A stretch of 64,000 nucleotides of DNA, taken from NCBI GenBank assembly GCA_050084985.1, contig JBITNC010000001.1, positions 177,010,001 through 177,074,000 of the forward strand, read 5' to 3'. The notes beneath the pieces are model-generated. The model was not told the DNA's origin and did no database searches. It was given only the letters and a program-made list of their open reading frames with translations. Made by a program: the position numbers and the translations under genes. Of this stretch, positions 46,874 through 57,286 are shown in pieces; the first letter of the stretch is position 1; each line of letters begins with the position of its first letter. This DNA comes from Nageia nagi (Eukaryota; Pinophyta).

Positions 46874-47534
46874 TTTTACCCCTTTTTGAAATTATCAACT
46901 GAAAATATGTGGTTGATGATTTCAAAAATATAAAATAAGAAGCATTGTTGCTTGATTATGATATAAGTTTTGACTCAATTTATTAAATGAATCAAAATTT
47001 TGATTTATCAAATTATGATAAAATGTGTTTTCATTTTACATTTGATGTAGTTTTGAAAACAAATTTGAATATACTTCAGAAGTGACTATTTTTGGTATGA
47101 CAATGTGTTGAGCTTGTGTGATAGCTAGATGACATTTCTGTTATGTCATTTTGCATGTCTAAGTACACATGTACCGTATAGGTCCCCCTTAGTATATGAG
47201 TTTGATGGTGTTGTCCTTTGTCCCGACAACAGGGTTTCAAGGTGATCTCATGTAACAATGATACATCACATTTTATCTCCTTTGATATTTGTAAATGTTA
47301 ACGATATTTTTAAGAAATATCATCAAAATATTTTTTGTATAAAGCTTAAGATCTTTTAGTAGGATATAATTATAGCTTCTTTGAATCAAAACTTGTTATT
47401 TATACATATTTCATCATCCAGTGTTGTCATGAGGATAGCCCTTGCCATGGTTGAATATTATTTTATTTTTTTATTTTTTTTAACTTTTGCAATTGATACA
47501 TTTTGAAAATGATATTGTAATACATCAAAAATAT

Positions 47535-47790
47535 ACTTGTGTCCATCTCCATACTGTGTGCTATTTATGGTGGTTGCATGATAAGACTCTAGTTTGTCTC
47601 TGCATACCGAAGCAAGTATGTGATGGTAAGCTTATTTGATGTATACAATTTTGATATAGTGATTTTGTATATCAAAACTTCACTTGTGTTTATCTCCATA
47701 CTGTGTGCTGTTTATGGCAATTACGTGACAAGACTCTAGTTTGTCTCTGCATGCCGAAGCGAGTATGTGATAGGAAGCTTATTTTGTATA
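47535..47790. repeat. Tandem duplication, 147-bp period, in G3
   Basis: Copies start ACTTGTGTCCATCTCCATAC (47535) and ACTTGTGTTTATCTCCATAC (47682). Both continue CTGTGTGCT, AAGACTCTAGTTTGTCTCTG and CATGCCGAAGCGAGTATGTG (or variants). Confidence 0.85.
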
Positions 47791-49796
47791 TATAAGTCAT
47801 ATTCCATTTTTCTCTGCTTTTGACCCAACAGAATGGGTTTCATGATGATCTTTTGCATAAGTCTTTTTAGAATCATATTGACCATAAACATCTTATTTCA
47901 AGTTATAGGCAATCCTAATTACCTTAACCATGAGTAGACATATAACTTTCAATTTTCTAATTAACAATTTTTTGAGTACATTTTAAGAGAGAAGTAGCCA
48001 TGGTCTTACTAAGTGATCATGAGCTTACTATGTGATTGTAGTGCTTTTCTTAGCATTATGGCCCCTTTTGAACTAACTAATGATGTCAGTGACGATGATG
48101 ATAGACTGTTCAAAAAACTAATATATATTAGCTAGTGAACAAGTAAGATGAATGTACGAATGATTCTAACCTTATTATTTCAATCATTTATAGGTGAACA
48201 TAAGGTTTGATTTTAGGTCATGGGAAATTGTATTTACCCCAGTTATCCAGGTATGATTTCTTGAGCTTTGCAATTGAAGTATTTTGAACACATGTTGGTT
48301 GTGCACCAAATAGGTACTAAAGGCTTGTTTCCATATATCATTACATGGGTGTCTTGTGTTTATTCCGAGGAATGTATGGAGCCGAGTCAAGTATATGACA
48401 TGAAGTCCCCTTTGTGTGCACTAATTTAAATTTTGATTATTATGTTATTACTTTAGAAAGGTATGTTCTACAAAAATCATTGGAATCATGTTTTTTGATG
48501 ACTAGGGTTTCCTGAATACGTATAACAATAAGTGATGACTAAACATGCATAACATGACATATGATTTGAACTATGGAGTTCATGATTCATTGTAAGATCA
48601 TAAACAATAAATGGTGTTTGTCTTATCAAGGATTCATGATGAAATCATTTATGATCGAGTTTGCATGTTTATTTGGTTATCTTCTTTTTTGTTTTGACTT
48701 ATTCCCATGAGTACATATACGTGATGTATGAATATGACAAATGGTTGACACTTGTGTGTAATCACATACGATTTTTTCATAAACGTAAATGCATATGTGA
48801 TACATGATGGGGTGAGCAAACATAGTCATGTATCTTAAGGAGATACAAACAAACTAATATGTCATCATTGTAGACTTATACAAATACCCTTAGACTCATA
48901 AGTAGGTGATAATATACTTGAGGTTGGTAAGTGGTTAAGTCAAGACTTGTACACTTGGGTTTGTCAACTTATGTATGAATATTTTAAATCTTGATTTTGT
49001 TGGTTGATAATAGAGGCAAATGATTTGCTTTGGGTCATGGACAATCATAGTTGCCCCAAATTATGATCAAACATAAACTTTTTGAATTTTTGCAATCAAA
49101 GTATTTTGAAAATAAGTTCTACATTTTACTAAGTACTCATGCTTGTCTACAACATGCTATTTTATGGAACACTGTATTCCATAGACTCTATGCCATTAGC
49201 ATGTATGTGACGTGGAGTCCTTTCAAAGTAGATAACATTTTAATGTTTGATAATTCTGCTATTTGCCCCAGCAGAATGGGTTTCATGATCATTTCTTGCA
49301 AAAATCATTAGAAATATGTTTTTCCATGATTGAGGTTTTTTGTTGAACATGACTTGAAAACAAGACAAATGCATTCTTCCTCATTTATTGAGATGATGAT
49401 ACAAACTCAAGTTTACTACAAGGATCAACATAATGATAGATGATTGTATTATGTATTTTATTATTCATTCTTAAGACATTTAAAAGCATGATTATTAAAC
49501 TTTAATCTTGAACTTACTTCGATGTGCTACACATTGATGGTGTATCTCAAGATTGAATAAGTGTTTCGATTATTGTTATCAATTTTATTATTATTTCAAT
49601 CATCGATGTTGATTTGGATATTATTAAATATCTTCAAATTTAAGGATAATGATTTGAAAAATTGCAGTATTAGATTGTATCATTTATCAAACTTGGCTAC
49701 TAATACTTTTTATTTTATGATAACATGTACAAAGGATATGGAACAAGGTGTAGCACACATTCAATTTATGGGTAGATGATAATGAATGGAAAGGGA

Positions 49797-50160
49797 AGAA
49801 GAACATCGAATTCCAATTCAAAGGGAAGAGCAATTTCTTACTCTCAATCCCAAGGAATGATGGAAGCCTTTTAACGATGTTCTAAGGGGTTGAAATGGAT
49901 GGGATATGATAGGAAAAGAACATTGACTTCCAATTCAATGGGGAGAATAATTTCTTATTCTCGATCCCAAAGAATAATGGAAGCTATAAAATTTAACAAT
50001 GTTCTAGGGTTGACTTTTATCAATCCACTAAGGGCAATTTCTTGCTTAGATAAGAATAGAAGCAAAAGGTTTTAACAACAACAATGTTGACTCCCATATT
50101 AATGGGGAGAGCAATTACTTGCTCTTTTTCTCAAATAATATAGAAGCACCTCCGATTTAA
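49797..50160. repeat. Tandem repeat, about 117-160-bp period, in G3
   Basis: Three diverged units (from about 49801, 49918 and 50079) each carry GAACAT(C/T)GA or CAATGTTGAC, TTCCAATTCAAAGGGAAGAG, AATTTCTTACTCTC and AATGATGGAAGC-like words. Confidence 0.75.
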
Positions 50161-50676
50161 TAATCAGTAAAGATGGATTAGAAAATATATGGATGTTAGA
50201 TAATAAAATATGAAAGTTGGTATAGTATAATGTGTATGGGGTGGTGGTGGATGTTAATATGAAAATAGTATAACAAATGAATAGACATAGGATGTATTGA
50301 GTATTTAGAGAGATAAACTAATCAACTCATCAAGGCATTGATAAATATAAGTGTAATATTAATTACTATGTAATAATAAATAGTATGGGATGATGAAGAA
50401 ATGTAATGATCATAATATTCAAGTTGACCATATTAACCAATCACCATTAGATTTTTTCTTCTTTAGATGATATAAAACAAAGTCATGATGTTCTCAAAAT
50501 TATCATAGACTCATGTGTGTGCAATGATGTTTATTTCCATCTCTAGACAATCTCAAACTAAATGTCACAAGAGCATAAAATATATAAGCTAGTTCATCCA
50601 TATGAAATGTACAGAGGTCCATAGGAAAGAAGGTCGCTAACCAATATGGACATGTCGCCACTCGTAAGGTATGCCC

Positions 50677-50780
50677 CATTGCCAGACAGGCATCCATAGC
50701 CCCGATGAGGATTAACCCCTCAATCCCACTACAACCTTGCTCTACTGCCAGTCAGGCATCCATAGCCCCGGTAGAGGATA
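50677..50780. repeat. GC-richer direct repeat in G3
   Basis: TTGCCAGACAGGCATCCATA then GCCCCGATGAGGA recurs 63 bases on as CTGCCAGTCAGGCATCCATA then GCCCCGGTAGAGGA. These are among the few GC-rich words in the element. Confidence 0.8.
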
Positions 50781-51444
50781 TTGTAATCACCCAAGAATCA
50801 TTGATATGATGTAATAATTTTTTTTTTTTATCATCTCTTTTCAACTCTTTTTTAAAAAAAAAAAAAACTATCAAATGATTCTTGGGTTCGAGATGAAGCG
50901 AATAATAGGATGAACATGTAATACTTTCACTTGAAATCATGTTCTTGTAACACCTTGTTCTTGACTGTTTTAAGATTATTTAAATGTGAAGATGTGTATG
51001 AGTCTGTAATAACCTTAAGTGTATCATAGTCATGTTTGTTTATCATCCAAAGTTTCAAGATTTCATGATGAAGGTTGGTAAAGTCAATAAGAATATTAAT
51101 TTCATAAACTATTTCTTTTACAATAAGTATTAAACATATTTGTATAATGGTATGGAAGTGATCATGGATAATGTATAGTATATATGCCTTGATGAATTGT
51201 TAGAATATAATCTAATACTCAAATATTCCAACATAATGGGGGATGAATATGAGGTGGAAAAAGGGGAAGACATGGAAATGCAATAAACACATTATAACCT
51301 ATTTTAAAATCAGATATGATCATTTTAGTTTTTAATCATATTTTGATGTTTGTGTGATTTCTAAATCATGTTTTGATGATGATTTTTTTTTTTTTTTGAT
51401 GGAGGGCAAGTGCCCCAATGTGATCTATGTAGAACATGAGAAGA

Positions 51445-51957
51445 TCAAAAGTAAGATGGGGGACGACTGCCCCAATGTGAACAATGTGACAGGGATTGAA
51501 TATCCTTATGCAAATAACACAATTCATCCTTGTTTAATTGTGTGGAATGTATGTATGTATTTTGTAGATGATGTAAATTGTTATCTATCAATAAAGGTAC
51601 ATCTACTTCAAATCTTCTATTATCCATCAAATCATGAAGGGCATGATTTAATTGGTGGCAATGTTTACTATTATGCCCCAATTGATGATGATAAACATGA
51701 TGTCCATACTTATCATATTTTATTGACTTAGGCTTTAGGTTTTCTTTCATTATATGATCTACCACCCTCTTAGGTTGTTTCGATGATTGCATTCCATCAT
51801 TGTAATCATCTTTGGATTTTGATTTCCATCTCATACCTTTATGATTATGCCCTTGCCTAGCAAAGGTGGATGATGATTTCCCCTTTGACTTTTGCATAGG
51901 AGGTTTCGTTTTTGATGATTTTGTAATATTATAATGTGAGTATGGATTTTCATCTCT
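51445..51957 (-). pseudogene. G3 second zinc-knuckle-like segment after protease
   Basis: Same frame as the protease, separated by one TGA at 51958; open from 51897 to 51445 (150 codons). A basic stretch (KSKGKSSSTFARQGHNHKGM, RWKSKSKDDYNDGMQSSKQP) precedes KYDKYGHHVYHHQLGHNSKH then CHQLNHALHDLMDNRRFEV. This matches the Tyr/Cys-x2-His-x-GH-x4-Cys plus LKxxIxxLIxxG pattern that normally ends gag, before protease. Here one copy lies before protease (52770-52690) and another after it. A nucleic-acid-binding role is inference. The frame ends at 51445 with no pol continuation. Confidence 0.6.
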
Positions 51958-52644
51958 TCATACACAATAGAGTACTCCCTCATGAATGTATTTTAGACAA
52001 ACATGAAATGTAGATGGGACACATTCCATTTCTTGAATCCATGGTCTACCTAGAAGAATATTATATTGTTTGATGTTTCCTTTGATGATATATAATGATA
52101 TTTGTATCATCTTACATCCAATGGTGATGGGTAACACTATTGATCCTATTGTTGAACATAAAGCATTATTAAATGCTTTTATTTGTAATGATGGTAAAGA
52201 AATATGAGAGAAAGGAAGATTCAATTTGTGATATGCTGATGTAGATATGATATTGACATCTGACCCTTCATCTATTAATATTCTCTTAACAATTTTACCA
52301 TTTACTTTACCGATGACATGGAGAGGTGTATCTAACCCTTGAGGTCCCTTGTTTGATTGTCTCTCATGGTCATAAAAAGAAATTATAGGCTGATGTATCA
52401 ATGGAGGAACTTGCATTTTGGATTTTTGATTATATGATATATCAATTTGTTTTTCTTGTATGTTTTGAGTTCCAGTATCAACTCCAACTATTCCTATAAT
52501 AAGTTGATTACTTGGATTCCAAGTGTGTGTCACTTGACTGTAATTAGGTACAATAGATACCGTATTTACTTGGCATGAAGGAAGTGAGTCTTGATAATTT
52601 TTTAAATTTTGATTTGAAATAGAAGTGTGGTCTTCAACTTCCAA
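51958..52644 (-). pseudogene. G3 protease (228-codon open part)
   Basis: The open segment is in frame with gag upstream. Residues 1-100 are a variable linker. The retropepsin core follows: LHVIGKVNGKIVKRILIDEG (catalytic Asp about residue 125, active site Asp-Glu-Gly), SDVNIISTSAYHKLNLPFSH, AFNNALCSTIGSIVLPITIG and ILLGRPWIQEMECVPSTFHV near residues 196-214. The fold looks complete and uninterrupted. Glu at the second active-site position (GAA, one G-to-A step from Gly) also occurs in G4. The ATG is simply the first Met after a stop in the gag-protease frame. Confidence 0.85.
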
Positions 52645-52659
52645 GTTATTATCCTTGAT

Positions 52660-53334
52660 TGAATTTTGAGTTCAATTTCTCAATGCTAGACAATTTTTTG
52701 TACTATGACCTCTTTGATGGTGATAATTACAATACTCATTTTTGTTATATTTTTCTTTCCTCATAATTTTTATTTCACCATATTCAATCTTGACCTTCTC
52801 AATTATAACTGCGTGAGCAATAACTTCTTTGAGAGTATTATATCGTTGGATTTGTAATATACTAGCTATAGGCCTTAAACAATTTTGACTGAATAATTTA
52901 ACTAACTCCTCCTAAGGTAAGGTATAGGGCATGCTATAGAGTATATCCCTCCATCATGAAATAAAGTCAACAATTGATTCATTTTGAGATTGTTTTAGTT
53001 CTACAAGATCCGTAATAGAAGATTCCTCTTTGATATAAATCCTAAAATGTTGTAAGAACAAGTTTGCCAATTGAGGAAATGAATAAATACTATGTTGTGG
53101 CAAATTATTATACCATTCCAAGGCTTGGGATGCAAGCGTCATGGGCAACAAACGTAGCATCAAGTCCTCATCATTAGAAATGAGGTAATTTGAAAACTTA
53201 AACCACCTTAAATGTTCCTTAGGATCCTTATTTCCTGTAAAAGGAATTATCTTAGGCATTTCAAAGTTGTAAGGTAATTTCTTCTTAGGGAAACTTGGAT
53301 GGATGGGTTCATTGCAAATATTATCATATGTCAA
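52660..53334 (-). pseudogene. G3 gag core and zinc knuckle
   Basis: Open piece 53334-52954 has MPKIIPFTGNKDPKEHLRWF, MLRLLPMTLASQALEWYNNL, FPQLANLFLQHFRIYIKEES and LVELKQSQNESIVDFIS, the retrotransposon gag family core. One TGA later the same frame continues (EELVKLFSQNCLRPIASILQ, NTLKEVIAHAVIIEKVKIEY) to a knuckle, YCNYHHQRGHSTKNCLALRN. It is in the same frame as the protease, so gag-protease was one polyprotein. Confidence 0.85.
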
Positions 53335-53439
53335 CTTCTAGAACCTTGATATGTTCATTTCTTTATTCATGAAATCTTCTAATTATTCATCTATCTAACT
53401 ACCCTAAGGATGTTTTCAGTATCTTCTATGATTGGTATT

Positions 53440-54098
53440 TCTTTCTGACTTCATATCTAAATTATAAGATTCATCATCGGAAGAAGATCTTGATAACAAT
53501 GATGAAGATGATAATGATGGAAGATTATAAGGTAAATGATGCCCTTGCATTGGATTTCTAAGAGTTGTAGATGGTTGTACTTTATTTTGTTGAGACTTCT
53601 CATGAAGTAACCAACTATCTCGAACTTCTTGTTTTACCTTATCAAAAATTTGTCGTTGTTTGTCAAGCTCTTGCTTTTCTTTTTTTTGAGTTCTATATTC
53701 TTTTCCTTAAGTTTGGCTTCCTCTTCTAACTTAATTTGAACATCTTCATATCTTTTACTAAAGTTTATAGTTTCTTCATAATCTCTCTCTATGTGTTTTC
53801 TCTATGCCTCCAACTCCGCAAAAGAGGGTATCTCTCCTACCCTGAATTGTTTAGCTAAAGCTTTTCTACATTTTTCTTGCGATAAGGGTTTTTCATGGGA
53901 GTAAGGATCATAGAAGAATTTGTTTGAGATCTTACATTGAGGAGTTGTTTGTGAGATTCTTACTGAATACAAGGTCATCCTATCAAAATCTTCCCTACAA
54001 GACCTAGCCCTATGAAGTGTTTTTTGATAGGTGGGGTTAGTTATCCTAGCTTGTGAAGAGGGGCTTTGAGGTTGATAATCTAAGCTCTCAAGAGGCAA
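53440..54098 (-). pseudogene. G3 gag N-terminal region with coiled coil
   Basis: Open from 54098 to 53802 (PLESLDYQPQSPSSQARITN, KFFYDPYSHEKPLSQEKCRK, ALAKQFRVGEIPSFAELEA). It then continues in a shifted frame with a charged coiled coil (RYEDVQIKLEEEAKLKEKNI, ELKKKEKQELDKQRQIFDKV) and a Ser-rich stretch before the gag core. It overlaps the end of the 434-codon frame by 19 bases in another frame. The two are best read as one original protein with a 1-base slip. Confidence 0.65.
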
Positions 54099-55384
54099 TT
54101 CTCTTTGTTGATTAGAGTAAGAGTCTTGATATCTCCTTGGTAATTAAGTGGTGATGATAATTGCACCCAAGCTTGACTCTTTTGGTTTACATGAGTTTTT
54201 ACATCATGCTTTTGTCTTATCTCTTCTTGTCTCATTTTTTCGATAAACTCATTGAAGGTTTTGTCATGTTGATCGTGAGAATAACATGCTTGTTGTTGTT
54301 TATGGGATTCCCTTTGCAAAATATTCTTAGCCTTTTCATCATAGAAAATGTTCCTAAGTAATTTATTTGTTGTAGGGCTATCTTCTTTATCACATTCCCA
54401 ATTTTTTATCAAGCTAGTTTGATATTTTGAAGGTATTTTTAGTGGGTTCAAACAACATTCATCCTCATAAAACTTTTTACCATCATCATGATGTGTTATT
54501 TCCCCACATGGATGTTCATTACTAAGATCATGTGTGTTGGCTTTGGAGATTTTATTTTTATATTTTTCATTTCTTTGTGATTGAAATTCTTGAGATTTAA
54601 TAATACAATCTATGGATTTTTTAATTCTTATGTAAGGCTCTCCACTTTCTACCTGTGATGAAAGTGAACAAGTTTCATCCTTGAACTCAAGAATATCATG
54701 AGATTCATGGGAATCAATAGAAGGTCTTGTAGCCTCAAGAAGGGGAGGAGAGTGAAATTGCAATTTTGAAGAATGCTCTAAAAGATCCTCAAGATTCATG
54801 TCAAACTCCTCTTCTTTAATATCATATTTATCCCAAGGTTGTTGTGAAGACATCAAGGTATCTAACTTTAGGAGGTCATATGATTTAGCATAGGATGTTG
54901 CATCAAGGCCTTTGGCATTAATACTCGATTCATCACTTAGCAAATTGGATTCATTAGGTTCGATAGTATCAAAAGGAGATGCACCACAAGATTTTAATTT
55001 GATGAGATGTGTCGATGAGTTTTCAATCTTTATGATGGGCTCATTATTTTTAGTGCCAAACTCATCCCATGATGAGGGCGAAGGAATGGAATAACTATAC
55101 TCTAGCTCTTCATGGGATTTAACAAGGCTTTTCGAGGATTGAAGAAGAGGTATGGTACATTGTTCTTTCTTTGCTAAATATGCTAAAAGCTTTTCAATGT
55201 TAATACAAAAATCATTCTTCACGATCTCAGAAGTAGAATAAGTATCTAAGGTTGACTTGGCAATATGTGAACATATTCTTTGTATTTTTGGTTTTACTTT
55301 GATAGGAAAAGGCACATAATTTAAAAGTGCAACCAAGATGAATTTCATAATGATAAAATTCAAAGACCTTTTAATTGTTCTCAA
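54080..55384 (-). CDS. G3 open reading frame of 434 codons, gag N-terminal extension
   Basis: The longest open frame in the window. Starts MRTIKRSLNFIIMKFILVAL and ends INKENCLLRA. Ser/Glu/Lys-rich and largely disordered in appearance. No known fold recognised. An internal duplication is visible: residues 61-122 (INIEKLLAYLAKKEQ, IPLLQSSKSLVKSHEE, NNEPIIKIENS) parallel residues 196-258 (MNLEDLLEHSSKLQF, PPLLEATRPSIDSHES, SGEPYIRIKKS). The C-terminus has a charged helical stretch (FNEFIEKMRQEEIRQKHDVK). It lies between the leader and gag, the place where some Tat/Ogre elements carry an unassigned ORF1. Probably fused to gag before a frameshift near 54090. Intact frame, but unlikely to be a host gene. 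Confidence 0.7.
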   Translation of the reverse strand: MRTIKRSLNFIIMKFILVALLNYVPFPIKVKPKIQRICSHIAKSTLDTYSTSEIVKNDFCINIEKLLAYLAKKEQCTIPLLQSSKSLVKSHEELEYSYSIPSPSSWDEFGTKNNEPIIKIENSSTHLIKLKSCGASPFDTIEPNESNLLSDESSINAKGLDATSYAKSYDLLKLDTLMSSQQPWDKYDIKEEEFDMNLEDLLEHSSKLQFHSPPLLEATRPSIDSHESHDILEFKDETCSLSSQVESGEPYIRIKKSIDCIIKSQEFQSQRNEKYKNKISKANTHDLSNEHPCGEITHHDDGKKFYEDECCLNPLKIPSKYQTSLIKNWECDKEDSPTTNKLLRNIFYDEKAKNILQRESHKQQQACYSHDQHDKTFNEFIEKMRQEEIRQKHDVKTHVNQKSQAWVQLSSPLNYQGDIKTLTLINKENCLLRA

Positions 55385-56570
55385 TAATTCAAAATTTATA
55401 TGGATCTAGAGTAACTGACACATGCCTATGTTTCTATTTGTTACAAAGGGGGTTCAAAGTAAAAAACTTAAATAAAATCAACTTTTAATCGTATTTTAAA
55501 CCTATTCCTTTGTATGACCTATTATATCATTCCATAAATGAAACATGTTAATTCAGTTTTTGAACACATAAACAAACATCGTAAAAGAAGTTTTATTTTT
55601 ATCTTTTATATTATGTTTTCGAGAAAACAATTTGATGCACAAACATCCTATATGCAAGCTTACTTTTAACGATGTGATTATCTTTTTTAAGTTTTCACAT
55701 ATTTTTAATATTTGAGTTAAATGAACGATATGAGTTGTTCACTTTTAGTCTTTTAATCTTCCTAATTTGTTTTGACTAGTCAAGTGTTAAACAAGGTAGG
55801 TTGGGTAATTCTAAGTAATATTCACAAGTTTCTATGGCTTTTGGCTTGGTTCTAGATGAGTCTCCTTTTTTGACTCCTACCTAAAGGAAAGTCACCTTGG
55901 TCATTACCTCCAAGCGTAACTGGCTCTATGGCTTCAAGTGTGTTATGTCGGTGGGTACAAAGAAGTAAGAATTAACGATTGGTAGTGACATCCAACTCGT
56001 TAATGTTCAATTATTCCTTTAAGGCCTTATGAAATGCATTTAAACAAGTAAAATACATTTATGCATACTACCCTCCCAAACATTCATGTCCATTTATTTA
56101 TCTTATCTTAATATGATGCAACCAAAGATTATTTTAAATGAATCTTGACCTTAATAAACCTCGTTGTTCCTTTTTTGATTATAATGTGATTCGTTATCCA
56201 ACCTCTTAATGATGTTCATTAACTCCTTCCAGTTGTGGAAGTATTATGTGTAGTAAATTTCCAAATAAGATGTGAATAAATTTTAACTCTTTCACTTAAC
56301 TTATTTCTGATCACTTAAGATCGCTCGAAGCGCAAAAGTGAGAGCATACTTCGTTAAGTGAAAGTACTTAGTGTATTCGAATCCTCCTAATTCATTAACC
56401 TTTTAATGTGATTTGTACTACCCAAAAACCCAATTTATTTCCTTAAGTTCATTCTAAATTAAGTGTGATTCATTTACCTCTTCCAATTGTGGAAGTATTA
56501 TGTGTAGTAAATTGCCTCCTCTTACTAGTAAGAGGTCATTAGATGTAGATAAATTAACCCAATTAATGAT

Positions 56571-56825
56571 AGTGTGAGTGTGAAAGAAAAGAAAAGTTAA
56601 TTTACCCCTTCTTATCAAGTCTATTCTGGTCACCTTAGATCGTACGAAGCACAAAGGGAGAGCATAAGTAGACAAGATAAAAAGTATTAATGTGTATGTA
56701 GTGTGAGTGTGAAGGAAAAGAAAAATTAATTACTCCTTCTTATCAAGTCTATTCTGGTCACCTTAGATTGCACGAAGTGCAAAGGGAGAGCATAAGTAGA
56801 CAAGATAAAAAGTTTTAATATGTAC
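56571..56825. repeat. Tandem duplication, 129-bp unit, in the G3 leader
   Basis: AGTGTGAGTGTGAAAGAAAA (56571) is repeated as AGTGTGAGTGTGAAGGAAAA (56700). Both copies contain CTTCTTATCAAGTCTATTCT, GGTCACCTTAGAT and AAAGGGAGAGCATAAGTAGA. A third, diverged relative lies at about 56280-56370 (GATCACTTAAGATCGCTCGA). Confidence 0.9.
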
Positions 56826-57026
56826 GTGCCCTTCACCCAAAGCATGAAAATAAATACATAACTTCATACATAAAGTAAATTAACAAAAGATATGCATTTA
56901 ACCTTTTCTACCCATTCTTATATGCACTCTAGGCAAAGGAATCACACTCAAAAATATTTTTTCATAACATAATTTTATTTTATTTTTTCAGAAATAGCAA
57001 AAAGAGATAAAACGACCTGGCTATGA

Positions 57027-57140
57027 GTCGTTGGCATTTAGATAGGGAACGTTGGCATTTAGTGATAGTCGCCAGTGTTTGATTACGGTCGCTAGCATTT
57101 AATGACAGTCACTAGCGTTCAATATCAGTCACCGATGTTT
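57027..57140. repeat. 20-bp tandem array in the G3 leader
   Basis: Five to six units of the form GTCGCYAGYGTTTRATNACA, starting near 57027, 57049, 57068, 57088, 57108 and 57128. The same GTC-GCCAGYG-TTT words recur as a patch inside both LTRs (46595-46670 and 57857-57935). Rich in CpG/TpG steps compared with the surroundings. Confidence 0.8.
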
Positions 57141-57286
57141 TTGCAACAAATTCCTGAAAAAGCATAGAACTCAAAATTTGAAGTTAATACACAGAAAAAT
57201 TTGAAAAACTAGAGAACAAAAAGGTAGAATCATAAACAAAAAATCTCCCTCTCAATAACGGAGTGGCCCTCCTTCTAGCACCAGAA

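Larger units (their letters stand above)
46874..51444 (-). other. G3 non-coding 3' region with repeat modules
   Basis: No credible coding sequence. Three diverged modules about 820 bp apart (near 47390, 48195 and 49030) share an order of words: a TCATG-G-CAAT stretch, TTTTGCAATTGAAGTATTTTG, then an ACTGTGTGC/GGAACAC-type stretch and CAGAATGGGTTTCATGATGA. Smaller tandem repeats at 47535-47790 and 49797-50160, and a direct repeat at 50680/50743, are listed separately. pol would be expected here in an autonomous element. Confidence 0.7.
55385..57286 (-). other. G3 5' leader
   Basis: Untranslated region between the 5' LTR and the first open frame. No coding sense. It carries diverged repeats of TTGTGGAAGTATTATGTGTA (about 56233 and 56487), a 129-bp tandem duplication (56571-56825) and a 20-bp GC-richer array (57027-57140). 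Directly inside the LTR, the - strand reads TTCTGGTGCTAGAAGGAGGG, the primer-binding-site position; tRNA not assigned. Confidence 0.7.

Noticed and set aside
46874-51444. Hidden RT or integrase in G3
   Set aside because: No YxDD-, MPFGL- or DDE-like landmark seen on either strand; remaining short frames are unrelated to pol.
51354-51731. 125-codon + strand frame
   Set aside because: Antisense shadow of the G3 knuckle segment; begins in a poly-T-coded Phe run and has no similarity of its own.
54161-55094. Two + strand frames opposite the 434-codon frame
   Set aside because: Antisense shadows of the longer G3 frame on the - strand.
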